Below, piece after piece: positions 27,429-37,351 of a stretch of DNA of 64,000 bases. The notes below the pieces were generated by a model that saw nothing but the letters and a program-made list of their open reading frames with translations, was not told where the DNA came from and searched no databases. The stretch's first letter is position 1; the number at the start of each line of letters is the position of its first letter. Made by a program: the position numbers and the translations under genes. The stretch covers positions 86,110 through 150,109 of the forward strand of contig NZ_KI912405.1 in the NCBI RefSeq assembly GCF_000518245.1. The letters run 5' to 3'. The stretch is from Brachyspira alvinipulli ATCC 51933. GTDB taxonomy: Bacteria > Spirochaetota > Brachyspiria > Brachyspirales > Brachyspiraceae.

Positions 27429-27950
27429 CTAATTATCGTGATGAAAGATATTATTGAAAAGCTGAAATCTTTTTTTAGGACTGAATATAAGTATAACCTG
27501 CCCTTTTATATCTCTTTTATTTATAAGTCCAAAATATCTACTGTCTTCACTAACCTTTATATTATCACCTAAAACAAAATATTGATTATTCCCTACTATA
27601 TATAATCCGTTATCTTCATTTGAAAAAATATAATATTCATGCTCTATAAGTTTATCATTCAAATATAATCCGCCGTCTTTAATCTCTACTTTATCGCCTT
27701 CTACACCTATTACCCTTTTTACCAAATTGCTGTTATTATAATCAAATACAATAACATCAAAATTTTTTATACCATTAAATATAAAACTTCTTTTTAAAAG
27801 CAGTATTTGGTCTCCTTCCAAAAATGTAGGCTCCATAGATTTATTAGTTACAATATATGTATCGAAAAAAAATATTCTTATAAAAGCTGCAAGAAAAACA
27901 GCAAGAAATGATGCTAATAATATTTCTATAACTTGTTTTTTATTTATCAT
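27429..27950 (-). CDS. lepB: Signal peptidase I
   Basis: 173 residues: one N-terminal membrane helix (about 7-29), then catalytic Ser38 in NKSMEPT and general-base Lys78 in NLVKRVIGVEGD, with box E as YFVLGDN. This is the short, single-anchor type. It removes signal peptides from exported proteins at the outer face of the inner membrane. Two bases separate it from the Nudix gene and three from ydcF, so it is expressed as part of this operon. Confidence 0.95.
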   Translation of the reverse strand: MINKKQVIEILLASFLAVFLAAFIRIFFFDTYIVTNKSMEPTFLEGDQILLLKRSFIFNGIKNFDVIVFDYNNSNLVKRVIGVEGDKVEIKDGGLYLNDKLIEHEYYIFSNEDNGLYIVGNNQYFVLGDNIKVSEDSRYFGLINKRDIKGQVILIFSPKKRFQLFNNIFHHDN

Positions 27951-27952
27951 AA

Positions 27953-28519
27953 TTAATAATGTTTAAGATAATAGGATAAAGCCTCTTTTGCAGATTCAAA
28001 TGCTATTTTTTCCATATCTATATCTTCTCTTTTAATGAAACTTACACTTGCTGCATCATCATCTGCATGAACATCAGGAGTATAATCCAATACCGAATAA
28101 AAAAACAAATCTGAAGTTACATACATAATTCTATCATATATATATTCATTTCCTCCGCTTATTAGAAAATGAACATCATTAAGTTTTATTCCAGTCTCCT
28201 CTAATACCTCTCTGACGGCTGTATACTCTACCTTTTCATAAGGCTCGCAGAATCCTCCGGGCATATCTATATAGCCCTTTTTAGGCTCAAATTTTCTTTC
28301 AACAAATACTATTCCGCTAGGTGTATCTATTATAACTCCTACAGCTGAAGCAGGGTTAAAAAAATATGTTCTTTTGCAACTAGAACATTCCAAAACCTTT
28401 ATACCATTAAATATTAAGGAATCCTTAGTACCGCAATAAGGACAGTATTTAAACTGATATTTAATATGCTCTTTTATTTTCAAAGCATTTTCAAAATGAT
28501 CATTAATATGTTCTTGCAT
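27953..28519 (-). CDS. Nudix hydrolase with N-terminal zinc ribbon
   Basis: 188 residues. A zinc ribbon (Cys26-X2-Cys29, Cys45-X2-Cys48) precedes a Nudix domain whose box runs from Gly88 (GGFCEPYEKVEYTA) through REVLEETGI ending at 111, matching GX5EX7REUXEEXGU. The ribbon-plus-Nudix layout resembles NADH pyrophosphatase (NudC) and ADP-ribose-type hydrolases, but the NudC SQPWPFPxS sequence is absent, so the substrate is open. Its start lies 17 bases inside the upstream gene, implying translational coupling. Confidence 0.88.
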   Translation of the reverse strand: MQEHINDHFENALKIKEHIKYQFKYCPYCGTKDSLIFNGIKVLECSSCKRTYFFNPASAVGVIIDTPSGIVFVERKFEPKKGYIDMPGGFCEPYEKVEYTAVREVLEETGIKLNDVHFLISGGNEYIYDRIMYVTSDLFFYSVLDYTPDVHADDDAASVSFIKREDIDMEKIAFESAKEALSYYLKHY

Positions 28520-29549
28520 AACTTTTATTTATATAATATGAAGTTATATTCTTTGTATTGCATATAAAAACATCAGATTGTGCCCAAATACCAAAAGGTG
28601 CATTCTCAAATGATATATTATGCAAATCAACAACATTAACACTTTCATAATTATAATTAACAGGATCAACATTATAAAAATCATAAATGTAATAATAATC
28701 AATATCCATATCTTTCATTTTTTCATCTATTAATGTTTCCATTTCTTCTATTGTATTTGCAACTATATAGTATGTAGATATGAAAGTTCTTTTCTTACAT
28801 TTACCTAATCCCTTAACTGTAACATTCCACCATTTTGCGACTTTTACTAATTTATCTGATTCATTTAAATTAATAGTAGTAAAACCATATATTTGTTTTA
28901 AGTTATTAATTATATCGTAATAATCAAATATGTATTCATCTGTTTCAGAACATCCCTCATCTGATACTATAGATGATAAAGAATAATGCCAATGTTCATA
29001 ATCACCAATAAAAGAAGCATCATCATTAAATACATTATATGCATCTAATATACGGTTAATTTTATGCATATTTTTGTATGTAGTATTTATTTCTATTTCT
29101 TTGTCTAAATTTATGAATATTTCAAATTCTGTAAGTTCATCTATTACTCCAAAACCTACAAATCCGCATTCAATCCATAAATCATTATACTTTTTAAATA
29201 CTTTTTTTATTTCATTTAAAGAAATATCAGGGTCGCTCATTAAAACATCAAAATCCCTATTAACATCTTCACTAATGCGTTCTATAACCATAGTTCCGTA
29301 AGATGGAAAAAGTTTTAAAAGTTTTAAATATAAATTAGTGATTCTTTCCGATGAAACAGATATTCTATATGAATATATGTCTCCATTATTAGTATTTTTT
29401 AATTCTATTTTTGTACCCTCTATAGGGTTAGCATATCTGCTTGGAACTATACCAAGCGGAATATGAAATTTATTAATAATAATCCTTCTTGATTTTATAT
29501 TATTTAAGATCCTTCTTCTTCTTTGACTCTTTTCAAAATAACTAAGCAC
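28503..29549 (-). CDS. Hypothetical protein, about 350 aa, conserved-looking
   Basis: The frame is open from 29576, but a -10-like TATAAT (29580-29575) overlaps that ATG, with TTGACA at 29605-29600 (19-nt spacing). The ATG may therefore precede the mRNA. GTG 29547-29549, seven bases after GGGG, is the better start and gives 348 residues. The protein is soluble, acidic and aromatic-rich, with no signal peptide. I see no motif I can name; INTTYKNMHKINRILDAYNVF and CGFVGFGVIDELTEFEIFINL suggest mixed alpha/beta. It heads the operon with Nudix, lepB and ydcF. Confidence 0.65.
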   Translation of the reverse strand: MLSYFEKSQRRRRILNNIKSRRIIINKFHIPLGIVPSRYANPIEGTKIELKNTNNGDIYSYRISVSSERITNLYLKLLKLFPSYGTMVIERISEDVNRDFDVLMSDPDISLNEIKKVFKKYNDLWIECGFVGFGVIDELTEFEIFINLDKEIEINTTYKNMHKINRILDAYNVFNDDASFIGDYEHWHYSLSSIVSDEGCSETDEYIFDYYDIINNLKQIYGFTTINLNESDKLVKVAKWWNVTVKGLGKCKKRTFISTYYIVANTIEEMETLIDEKMKDMDIDYYYIYDFYNVDPVNYNYESVNVVDLHNISFENAPFGIWAQSDVFICNTKNITSYYINKSYARTY

Positions 29550-29670
29550 AATTGTTCCCCAAAAAAGATATTGCATTATAATAATAAAAAAATGAATTTT
29601 GTCAAGTGATAAGTTTGTAAATTAAATTGATTTTTTTTCATATTTTTTTTATTATAATTTATATAATTGC

Positions 29671-29698
29671 TTGACTTTTTTTAAAATATTTTTATATT
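29671..29698 (+). promoter_or_regulatory. Promoter of dnaG-rpoD
   Basis: TTGACT (29671-29676), 16-nt spacer, TATATT (29693-29698). Transcription would start near 29705, after the ATG at 29700, which argues that the primase begins at the GTG at 29784. Confidence 0.65.
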
Positions 29699-29783
29699 TA
29701 TGCATATTTATTTATGGGTGCAGCATATATTTTTTAATGTCTATATCCGATTAATATATAAATTTCTTATTGGTTTATTAATT

Positions 29784-31604
29784 GTGGATAATTTATTTAT
29801 TGAAAAGTTAAATAATCTGCTGTCTAGGGTGTCTCTTATAGATATATTAAGGGATAAATATAAAGTAGTACCTAGAGGAGGAAATAAATATACTGTACAA
29901 TGCCCTTTTCATAAAGACGGTCAGGAAACAAATCCTTCTATGTCTGTTGATGATGATAAAAGGGTATATAAATGTTTTACATGCGGTGCCAAGGGAAATG
30001 TTTTAACTTATTTAAAAGAAAAAGAAAATAAAACTTTTAAAGAAGCTGTACAATATCTTGGAAACAGGTTTTCAATTGATGTCAGTGATTTCTTCTCTGC
30101 AAAAACATCTCAAAAAGATAAAATATACTTAGAAAGCAGAAGAATTAATAGAATAGCATGTAATTTTTTTGGAAAAACCTTATTATTAAGAGATAAAGAT
30201 GGAAGTTATTTTTATAAAGAAGCTGAAAAATATCTTAAAAATAGAAAAATACCATTCAATATAATAAAAGAGTTCAAAATAGGATATGCACCGCCAAGCT
30301 GGAATGCCCTTATGAATGCTTTAACTGATAATAAAATAACTTTAAACAATATGAATATATTAGGACTTATAAGCGTAAGTAAAAATAATCCTAATCATTA
30401 TTATGATACATTTGTTAATAGAATAATGTTTCCTATTATAAATGAAAGGGAAGAAGTTATAGGATTCGGGGGTAGAAGTATAGATGGAAAAGAACCTAAA
30501 TACCTAAATTCTAAAGAAAGCCTAATTTTCAAAAAAAAATCGGCTTTATATGGAATAAATATAGCAAAAACCCATATAATGAAGAAAGATGAGGTTATAT
30601 TAGTTGAAGGGTATATGGATACTATAGCATGCCATAAAATGGGTATAAAAAATGTTGTAGGAACTTTAGGTACAGCTATAACGGATGAGCATGCATTAGA
30701 AATTAAAAAATATACTAAAAATGTAGTTTTAGCTTTGGACAGCGATGAAGCTGGTATAAAAGCGGCAAAATCAGCTATTTTAACATTATTGAAATTTGAT
30801 TTAAAATTAACTATACTTTCTATAAAAGAAACTAAAGATTTAGATGAATTTTTTACAGTTTATGAAAAAGAACGGTTTGATATATTATATAATAATAGAC
30901 TGAATTGGTATGATTTCGTTATAGAAACTAATTTGAAAAATGATGTATCCTCTGCTTCAATAGAAGAGAAATTATCTATTATTAATAGTTTTTATAAGTA
31001 TTTGGATGTTGTTAATAGTGAGACAGAAAAGCAAATGATTATTTCCCATGTGTCTTCTAAACTTTTAGTAGATAGGAAGGCTTTTAACAGGGATTATTTA
31101 TGTAACTATAAATCAAATCAGAGTGTTTCTAGCAATAAAAAAATTATAAAAAAAGTAGATAACAATAACAAGTTTTATTATGAAAATAGCTTAATATACT
31201 TGCTTGCTTTGAATCCTTCTTTAATTAAAGAGGCTGAAAGAGAAATTAGTGTTGATCTAATAAAGAAAGATATAACAAGGGAATTTTATATAAGACTCTT
31301 AACTCTTAATAAAGAAGCAACGGTTCAGGATGCTTTGGACATATTAGGTAATGAGCATGTGGCCAATCAAATTCTAAGCAAACAAAAACTATATAATGAT
31401 AATATATATGAAAAACTGGAGGAGCTTATTATTAAAATTAAAAGCGGAGACATAGACTCTAAAAGGCAAGAGGTTTTACAAGGTAATACATTTAATAATA
31501 CTCTTGAAAGTAATGACGGATTTGAGGCTATATGTGCGAAGGCCCGCGAAATACATTTACTTAATAAGCAAAAGGAAAAATTACATCAAGGAAGTGATTT
31601 ATGA
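29784..31604 (+). CDS. dnaG: DNA primase
   Basis: 606 residues from GTG 29784, where the conserved N-terminus begins ([18 protein letters not shown]); the longer ATG 29700 form would add a hydrophobic segment unknown in primases and precedes the promoter's start point. The CHC2 zinc finger is Cys40, His43, Cys64, Cys67. The core has the primase [14 protein letters not shown] block and the TOPRIM motifs [11 protein letters not shown] and LALDSDEAG. The C-terminal DnaB-binding region is helical and divergent. It synthesises RNA primers for replication. The stop overlaps the rpoD start by 4 bases, the classic dnaG-rpoD operon. Confidence 0.95.
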   Translation: MDNLFIEKLNNLLSRVSLIDILRDKYKVVPRGGNKYTVQCPFHKDGQETNPSMSVDDDKRVYKCFTCGAKGNVLTYLKEKENKTFKEAVQYLGNRFSIDVSDFFSAKTSQKDKIYLESRRINRIACNFFGKTLLLRDKDGSYFYKEAEKYLKNRKIPFNIIKEFKIGYAPPSWNALMNALTDNKITLNNMNILGLISVSKNNPNHYYDTFVNRIMFPIINEREEVIGFGGRSIDGKEPKYLNSKESLIFKKKSALYGINIAKTHIMKKDEVILVEGYMDTIACHKMGIKNVVGTLGTAITDEHALEIKKYTKNVVLALDSDEAGIKAAKSAILTLLKFDLKLTILSIKETKDLDEFFTVYEKERFDILYNNRLNWYDFVIETNLKNDVSSASIEEKLSIINSFYKYLDVVNSETEKQMIISHVSSKLLVDRKAFNRDYLCNYKSNQSVSSNKKIIKKVDNNNKFYYENSLIYLLALNPSLIKEAEREISVDLIKKDITREFYIRLLTLNKEATVQDALDILGNEHVANQILSKQKLYNDNIYEKLEELIIKIKSGDIDSKRQEVLQGNTFNNTLESNDGFEAICAKAREIHLLNKQKEKLHQGSDL

Positions 31605-33361
31605 TGATAGAAGAAGATTGCGATCTTTTGATTAAAAACGAAAAAATCAGAAAACTATTAGAAAAAGGAAACACAAATAAATATCTCACATATAAAGAGA
31701 TTAACAGTGCTATAGACAATGTGGATGCTGATGTTATAGATATATTGTTTCAATTATTAAATGCAAGAAACATTGTTACTGTAGAGGATAAAAGAGAATT
31801 TGAAAGCCTTTCAAAAAGCCAAAATAAAATTGATGATGCCGCTAAATTTATACATGTAGAAGATAAAGTAGGAAATAATGATGATCCTATCAGACTTTAT
31901 CTTAAAGAAATTGGAAAGGTTAGTCTTCTTACTCATGATGATGAGGTTGATTACTCCAAAAAAATAGAATCCGGAGAATCCGAAATAGAATCTATAGTTC
32001 TAAATACTCACCTTGTAGTTGGAGAGGTATTAAATACTATTAAAAATGTTCAGGTAGGAAAAGTATCAATACATGAAATTTTAGAGCCACCTAGAATATA
32101 CAATGTTTCTACTCAGGAAAAAAGAAAATTAGAAAGAAAATATAAAAATTTTGAAAAAGAATATACTGCATTAGCTGATAAATATCTTTCTTTAGATAAG
32201 AGAATCAAAAAAATTACTACTCAGAAAACTATAAAGAGTTTAACTAAAGAACAGGAAGAAGTTAAAGAAAATATTGTAAAACTTCTAACTAAAGTAAGAT
32301 TAAATAGAATGGAGATAGACAGAATAGCTGAAAAATTAAAGTTCTATCTTCATAGAATAAATCAAATAGAAGAATATTTTGAGAAATTAAAGAAAAGATA
32401 TTATAAAGAAATAGAAGATTTTGAAAACTACTATAAAGAAATAGAAGCCGGCAATAAGGATATATTCATAAGATTAGTTGATGAGTTTAATATTACACAG
32501 GAAGCGATAGAAGCTGTAATAATAAGTTTCCATAAAGCACAAGTACGTATGGCTGATATTTATGATGAAGTACGTATTGATAAAGAAGTTTTAGTTGAAT
32601 GGGTGCGTAAAATAGACTCTTCAAGAAGAAAAATTGCTCAGGCTAAAGATCATATTGTTAAAGCTAATTTAAGACTTGTAATAGCAATAGCAAAAAAATA
32701 TGTTAATAGAGGACTTCATTTCTTTGATTTAGTACAGGAAGGAAATATTGGGCTTATAAAGGCTGTAGATAAATTTGAGTACAAAAAAGGATACAAATTT
32801 TCTACTTATGCAACTTGGTGGATACGTCAGGCAATAACACGTTCTATAAGCGATCAGGCTAGAACAATAAGAGTGCCGGTTCACATGATAGAACAAATTA
32901 ACAAAGTTCAAAGAGTTTTAAGACAGTATATGCAGCAGTACGGAAGAGAACCTTCTATACAAGAGATTGCCAAAGCATTAAGCTGGCCTGAAAGCAGGGT
33001 AAAAAGTGTCAGAAACGTGGCTAAAGACCCAGTATCTTTAAATGCTCCTGTAGGAGATGAAGAGGATACTATACTTGGAGAGCTTATAGAGGATAAAGAA
33101 TTTGAAAGCCCTCAGAACATTACAACTTTCAAAATTCTTAGAAAGCAGATTGATTCAATACTTGACAGTTTGCCTGAGAGAGAAAAAAATGTTATAAGAA
33201 TGCGTTTCGGACTTGTGGACGGATACAGTCATACTTTGGAAGAAGTAGGATATGTATTTAAGGTTACAAGAGAGCGTATACGTCAGATAGAGGCTAAAGC
33301 TATAAGACGCTTAAGGGCTCAGTCAAAGAAAAAAGAATTAAAAGATTTTCTTGATTCATAA
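31601..33361 (+). CDS. rpoD: Primary RNA polymerase sigma factor (sigma-70)
   Basis: 586 residues. Region 1.2 begins at [24 protein letters not shown] charged, coiled non-conserved insert of some 200 residues follows. Region 2 contains [24 protein letters not shown]-type sequence and [15 protein letters not shown] for -10 recognition. Region 3 has [12 protein letters not shown], and region 4 ends in [18 protein letters not shown] for the -35 box. The near-consensus TTGACA/TATAAT promoters found throughout this window agree with a conventional sigma-70. Translation is coupled to dnaG. Confidence 0.97.
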   Translation: MMIEEDCDLLIKNEKIRKLLEKGNTNKYLTYKEINSAIDNVDADVIDILFQLLNARNIVTVEDKREFESLSKSQNKIDDAAKFIHVEDKVGNNDDPIRLYLKEIGKVSLLTHDDEVDYSKKIESGESEIESIVLNTHLVVGEVLNTIKNVQVGKVSIHEILEPPRIYNVSTQEKRKLERKYKNFEKEYTALADKYLSLDKRIKKITTQKTIKSLTKEQEEVKENIVKLLTKVRLNRMEIDRIAEKLKFYLHRINQIEEYFEKLKKRYYKEIEDFENYYKEIEAGNKDIFIRLVDEFNITQEAIEAVIISFHKAQVRMADIYDEVRIDKEVLVEWVRKIDSSRRKIAQAKDHIVKANLRLVIAIAKKYVNRGLHFFDLVQEGNIGLIKAVDKFEYKKGYKFSTYATWWIRQAITRSISDQARTIRVPVHMIEQINKVQRVLRQYMQQYGREPSIQEIAKALSWPESRVKSVRNVAKDPVSLNAPVGDEEDTILGELIEDKEFESPQNITTFKILRKQIDSILDSLPEREKNVIRMRFGLVDGYSHTLEEVGYVFKVTRERIRQIEAKAIRRLRAQSKKKELKDFLDS

Positions 33362-33378
33362 TTGAATAATAAAAAATA

Positions 33379-33411
33379 AGAGGGTATTTGTTTTATATAT
33401 GCCCTCTTTTT
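33379..33411 (+). terminator. Intrinsic terminator after rpoD
   Basis: AGAGGGTAT pairs with ATGCCCTCT (33379-33407) and is followed by T6. Confidence 0.85.
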
Positions 33412-33464
33412 TGATTAAAAATATAAAAACAATACATTTCAATCATAATATCTAAATATTAATA

Positions 33465-33492
33465 TTGATTTTTTATGCTTTCATAGTAAAAT
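33465..33492 (+). promoter_or_regulatory. Promoter of the 286-residue membrane-active-looking protein
   Basis: TTGATT (33465-33470), 16-nt spacer, TAAAAT (33487-33492). The short predicted leader lacks a Shine-Dalgarno sequence before ATG 33535. Confidence 0.55.
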
Positions 33493-33534
33493 CTGCACAG
33501 AGAAAAAACTCAAACTTATGATACAATATGATAC

Positions 33535-34395
33535 ATGAATAATCAAGTAGAAACTTTTTCAGATATTAGTTTATCAAAACATATAAATACATCTAACAAC
33601 TTTTCAAATTTAGATACAAAATTAAAATATCAAGTAGAAACAATAAAAAACAGTTTATTAATATGGCAATCTATAGATAAATATAATAGTTCATCTTCAC
33701 CAAGCACATATAATATAATGGGAAGAAGTTGGTTTAAAAAACTAATAGGTGCTTTTTTAGGAATCGCTGCTGTTGCTTTAGCTTTTGTTATACCTTTTGT
33801 TATACCTATTATTATTCCGACATCTGGATTTATAGTTTCTGCAGCTGTTGGAGCAGCTATGGCTGGAACATCTGCTGCAATGGTATCTGTAGCAAATAAC
33901 CTTATTTATGATTCTGATAAAAAAACTGAAGAAAAAAAAGATGAAAATACTCAATTAATAAATCAGCAGTCAATTATTAATATAGTTAATAGTGATAATA
34001 ACAATTTAATTCAGTATGATGATTTTATTAAACTAGATGTTGATACTTCATATAATACATTAAATTTAAATATAAAAGCTATACAAAATTCTATATGTAA
34101 TGGATTAGTATCAATGGAAGTCCATAATACAAATACTAATGATACTAATTATTATATAAATACAAGAAAATATTTTGTATTTTATCATGATGGTGCAGAA
34201 CGTGTAATAAACAGCGACTATGCTATATGCAATATAAATATAAATGAAAAATCATCTAAATTATTCACTATAAGAAAAATGAACAACATAACAGACAAAA
34301 AAGATGATAAAGAAATATATCTTGTATTTACATTTAATAATAATATAAAAATAAATAATAGAACTGGAAATAAATTCATAATAAGACTAAATTAA
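33535..34395 (+). CDS. Unknown protein with a central Gly/Ala-rich double hydrophobic segment
   Basis: 286 residues with no signal peptide. Residues about 1-60 are polar. A hydrophobic hairpin of some 50 residues follows (about 75-125): a first segment LIGAFLGIAAVALAFVIPFV, a turn IIIPTSG, then a glycine-zipper-like VSAAVGAAMAGTSAAMVSVA. The remaining 160 residues are Asn/Asp/Lys-rich beta-structure. The layout of soluble arms around a Gly/Ala hairpin is seen in membrane-inserting toxins, phage proteins and some tethers, but I recognise no family. The adjacent beta-barrel gene starts 10 bases downstream and may be co-expressed. Confidence 0.6.
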   Translation: MNNQVETFSDISLSKHINTSNNFSNLDTKLKYQVETIKNSLLIWQSIDKYNSSSSPSTYNIMGRSWFKKLIGAFLGIAAVALAFVIPFVIPIIIPTSGFIVSAAVGAAMAGTSAAMVSVANNLIYDSDKKTEEKKDENTQLINQQSIINIVNSDNNNLIQYDDFIKLDVDTSYNTLNLNIKAIQNSICNGLVSMEVHNTNTNDTNYYINTRKYFVFYHDGAERVINSDYAICNININEKSSKLFTIRKMNNITDKKDDKEIYLVFTFNNNIKINNRTGNKFIIRLN

Positions 34396-34405
34396 AGGAG
34401 TTTGT

Positions 34406-35275
34406 ATGAAAAAAATAGTGTTATCTGCTTTAATGTTCATTTCACTATTTACTAAAACAGCATTTACAGAATTTGAGGCTAGTATATATGTACCTCTAGG
34501 TATTAATTCTACATTACCTAATATAGTAGATCCTAAATGGAAGTTTGTAAGAAATATATATATAGACACAACTAAATCAGATATGAGTTTCAATATTGGG
34601 GTCACTGGAAATTTCGGGTATAGATTTAATATAAATGAAAATAACGGCATAAGCATATTAACTGAAATAGGATATTCAAGACTTGATTTTGCTTCTAGAT
34701 TTATAGCTCAAACTGATAATAATTACGGCAACAATAAAATATATAATGCAAGTCAGAATTTAGTTTTTCATACACTAAATATAGGATTAATGCCTAAATA
34801 TGCTGTTAATCTTACATCTTTACTAAAAAATATTAATCCAAACTATAATGGTAGAATGGAGCTTAATATAGGTATAGGTTTTGGAATGAAAATAGCATTG
34901 GCTGGTGAATATTATAATACAATGAATAATAATGCTGATGAAAATTATAAAAGCCATTTGGTAGAAAAATATTCATTCAAAGATATAAAAAGAAAATTTG
35001 ATTATCCGTTTATACCATATATAAAACTTCACATTGATGATTATTTTTATTTTAATGAAAAGGTAGCATTTTTATTTGGTGTAAGTTTAATATATAACTT
35101 TGATATATTCTATGATATTGCTAATATGTCTTATGAAGATTATCAAAAAATATATGAAGGATATCCAAGTATTGGAGGCGGTGCTATTGGTTACTATGAA
35201 AATTATGATATTAAGAAATACGGTTTTTCTAGTTTTGAAATAGCTTTCAATTTAGGTATGAAATTCGGTAATTAA
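34406..35275 (+). CDS. Putative outer-membrane beta-barrel protein (related to the one at 48.6 kb)
   Basis: 289 residues with a signal peptide (MKKIVLSALMFISLFTKTAFT) and a strong AAAGGAG before the start. The mature part alternates polar and hydrophobic residues (GVTGNFGYRFNINENNGISILTEIGYSRLDF, LNIGLMPKYAV, ELNIGIGFGMKIALAGEYY) and ends FEIAFNLGMKFGN. Blocks PLGI, IGY/LGY, IGLMPK, G(I/G)GMKI-like and the GMKFG end recur in the 209-residue protein at 48590, so the two are paralogues of one Brachyspira-type barrel family. The function is unknown; surface location is inferred. Confidence 0.65.
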   Translation: MKKIVLSALMFISLFTKTAFTEFEASIYVPLGINSTLPNIVDPKWKFVRNIYIDTTKSDMSFNIGVTGNFGYRFNINENNGISILTEIGYSRLDFASRFIAQTDNNYGNNKIYNASQNLVFHTLNIGLMPKYAVNLTSLLKNINPNYNGRMELNIGIGFGMKIALAGEYYNTMNNNADENYKSHLVEKYSFKDIKRKFDYPFIPYIKLHIDDYFYFNEKVAFLFGVSLIYNFDIFYDIANMSYEDYQKIYEGYPSIGGGAIGYYENYDIKKYGFSSFEIAFNLGMKFGN

Positions 35276-35300
35276 GATATTAAGCAGATAACACTATAAA

Positions 35301-35338
35301 AAAGATACTTGTCTTTAAATGGCAGGTATCTTTTTTTG
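35301..35338 (+). terminator. Intrinsic terminator after the barrel gene
   Basis: AAAGATACTTG pairs with CAGGTATCTTT (imperfect, 35301-35333), followed by a T-run. Confidence 0.8.
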
Positions 35339-35365
35339 ATAAAGACTATAATTTTAAAAAAGATT

Positions 35366-35678
35366 GGGCGGGTGTGCTTTTTCTAATTAAGTAATAAAAT
35401 AATTAAAAATTCTATTTCTGAATAAAATAAAAAATTTTAAAGGGCGGGGTATGTAAATAAATTTTTATCTTTATTCACCCCACCCTTTATATTTAATACT
35501 TAAATTTGAATTTTTAATTTTATTGATCTTTATTGCTTTAATATAAATTATAACACCCACCCTAGTATTATTTAAATTTGCTGTGCTGATTAACGCACGA
35601 TTAATCTTTTGTAGAAAATAAATATTATAAATAAAACAATTTTTATCATACAAAAAATCAGCTTACCGTGCGTATTAA
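35366..35678. repeat. Inverted-repeat-rich intergenic element
   Basis: Between the barrel gene and guaA lie three interlocked inverted repeats. GGGCGGGTGT (35366-35375) pairs with ACACCCACCC (35553-35562). Inside it AAAGGGCGGGGT (35439-35450) pairs with ACCCCACCCTTT (35477-35488, one mismatch). Beyond it CTGATTAACGCACG (35586-35599) pairs with CGTGCGTATTAA (35667-35678, one bulge). The G-rich tracts stand out sharply against A+T-rich surroundings. No gene with a ribosome binding site is present. It is likely a composite of dispersed Brachyspira intergenic repeats; copy number cannot be checked here. Confidence 0.55.
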
Positions 35679-35784
35679 AATTTTTTGATATATATATTGT
35701 GTTATGATAACTATTAATTGAAATTTTATTATTTTGATGTAATATTAAAAAATTCATAGTTTATTTTTTATAAAAGAGGAATAT

Positions 35785-37329
35785 ATGCAAAACAATATAG
35801 ATAAGGTTCTAATATTAGATTTCGGCTCACAGTTTACACAGCTTATTACAAGAAGAATAAGAGAATTGAATGTATATTCTGAAATACATCCTTTTCATGT
35901 TTCAATAGATTTTATAAAGAATTTCAATCCTAAGGCAATAATACTTTCGGGAGGACCTTCAAGCGTATATGAAGAAGATGCCCCAAAAGTAGATAAACAA
36001 TTATTTGAACTTGGCGTGCCTATACTCGGAATATGCTATGGTATGCAGATAATAGTTTATTCTATGGGAGGAAAAGTTGAAGGTGCCGAAAAACGTGAAT
36101 ATGGAAAAGCTGAAATTGAAATAACTAATCATGAAAGCATATTTAAATCATTTAATAAAAAAAATATTGTTTGGATGAGCCATGGAGACAGTATTAAATC
36201 TATACCTGAAGGTTTTGAACTTATAGCAAAAACTCCAAATACTGAACTTGCTGCTATAGAAAATAAACAAAAAAATATCTATGCTATACAGTTTCATCCT
36301 GAAGTAGTTCATACTGAAAATGGTATAAAAATCATAGAAAATTTCTTATTTAATATTTGTAAATGTGAAAGAAATTGGAATATGGGCTCTTTTATAGAAT
36401 ATGAAATAAAAAGAATAAAAGAAACTGTGGGCGATAAAAATGTAATATTAGGGCTTTCAGGAGGAGTTGATTCTTCTGTAGCTGCTGTATTAATAGAAAA
36501 AGCTATAGGAAAGCAATTAAAATGTATATTCGTTAATAACGGACTTTTAAGAAAAGATGAAGATAAAAAGGTTGTTGAAGTATTTAGAGATAATTTCAAT
36601 ATTGATTTGATTTATGTTGATGCTTCAAAAAGATTTTTAGATAAATTAGCAGGTGTTACAGACCCTGAACAAAAAAGAAAGATAATAGGTCATGAATTTG
36701 TAAGTGTATTTAATGATGAAGCTAAAAAAATAGAGAATGTAGGATTCTTGGCACAAGGCACACTTTATCCTGATGTTATAGAGAGTGTATCATTAAGAGG
36801 AAGTTCTGTTGTTATAAAAAGCCACCACAATGTAGGCGGACTTCCTAAGGACATGAAATTTGAACTTTTAGAGCCATTTAGAGAATTATTTAAAGATGAA
36901 GTTAGAGAGATAGGTTTAGAATTAAAATTGCCTGAAGATATAGTATACAGACAGCCTTTCCCTGGTCCTGGGTTGGCAGTTAGAATACTTGGAGACATCA
37001 CAGAAGAGAGAGTAAAAATATTACAAGAAGCTGATGATATAGTTGTAAGTGAGATAAAAAAAGCAGGACTTTATAGAAAATTATGGCAGTCTTTTGCAAT
37101 ACTTCTTCCCGTAAAAAGTGTCGGCGTTATGGGAGACGGAAGAACTTATGAACAAGTTTGTGCTATAAGAGCTGTTGAAAGTGTCGATGCTATGACAGCT
37201 GACTGGGCTAAAATCGATTATAATGTATTAGGTACAATATCAAACAGAATAATAAATGAAGTAAAAGGTATTAACCGCGTTGTTTATGATATATCTTCAA
37301 AACCGCCTGCTACTATAGAATGGGAATAA
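35785..37329 (+). CDS. guaA: GMP synthase (glutamine-hydrolysing)
   Basis: 514 residues, the normal GuaA length. The N-terminal class I amidotransferase has nucleophile Cys in GICYGMQ (near residue 86) and the His/Glu pair in [10 protein letters not shown]. The ATP-pyrophosphatase domain has the PP-loop [12 protein letters not shown] near residue 226, and the C-terminal dimerisation domain contains [12 protein letters not shown] and ends KPPATIEWE. It converts XMP to GMP with glutamine. AGAGGAA precedes the start. No purine-riboswitch-like leader is visible upstream; the spacer there is the inverted-repeat element. Confidence 0.97.
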   Translation: MQNNIDKVLILDFGSQFTQLITRRIRELNVYSEIHPFHVSIDFIKNFNPKAIILSGGPSSVYEEDAPKVDKQLFELGVPILGICYGMQIIVYSMGGKVEGAEKREYGKAEIEITNHESIFKSFNKKNIVWMSHGDSIKSIPEGFELIAKTPNTELAAIENKQKNIYAIQFHPEVVHTENGIKIIENFLFNICKCERNWNMGSFIEYEIKRIKETVGDKNVILGLSGGVDSSVAAVLIEKAIGKQLKCIFVNNGLLRKDEDKKVVEVFRDNFNIDLIYVDASKRFLDKLAGVTDPEQKRKIIGHEFVSVFNDEAKKIENVGFLAQGTLYPDVIESVSLRGSSVVIKSHHNVGGLPKDMKFELLEPFRELFKDEVREIGLELKLPEDIVYRQPFPGPGLAVRILGDITEERVKILQEADDIVVSEIKKAGLYRKLWQSFAILLPVKSVGVMGDGRTYEQVCAIRAVESVDAMTADWAKIDYNVLGTISNRIINEVKGINRVVYDISSKPPATIEWE

Positions 37330-37351
37330 TTTTTATAATTGCGGGAAATAC

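Noticed and set aside
35471-35653. A 60-codon minus-strand frame upstream of guaA
   Set aside because: It runs through the inverted-repeat spacer, has biased low-complexity composition and no ribosome binding site.
35679-35784. A purine riboswitch before guaA
   Set aside because: The spacer lacks the conserved purine-aptamer core and any terminator; it is plain A+T-rich sequence after the repeat.
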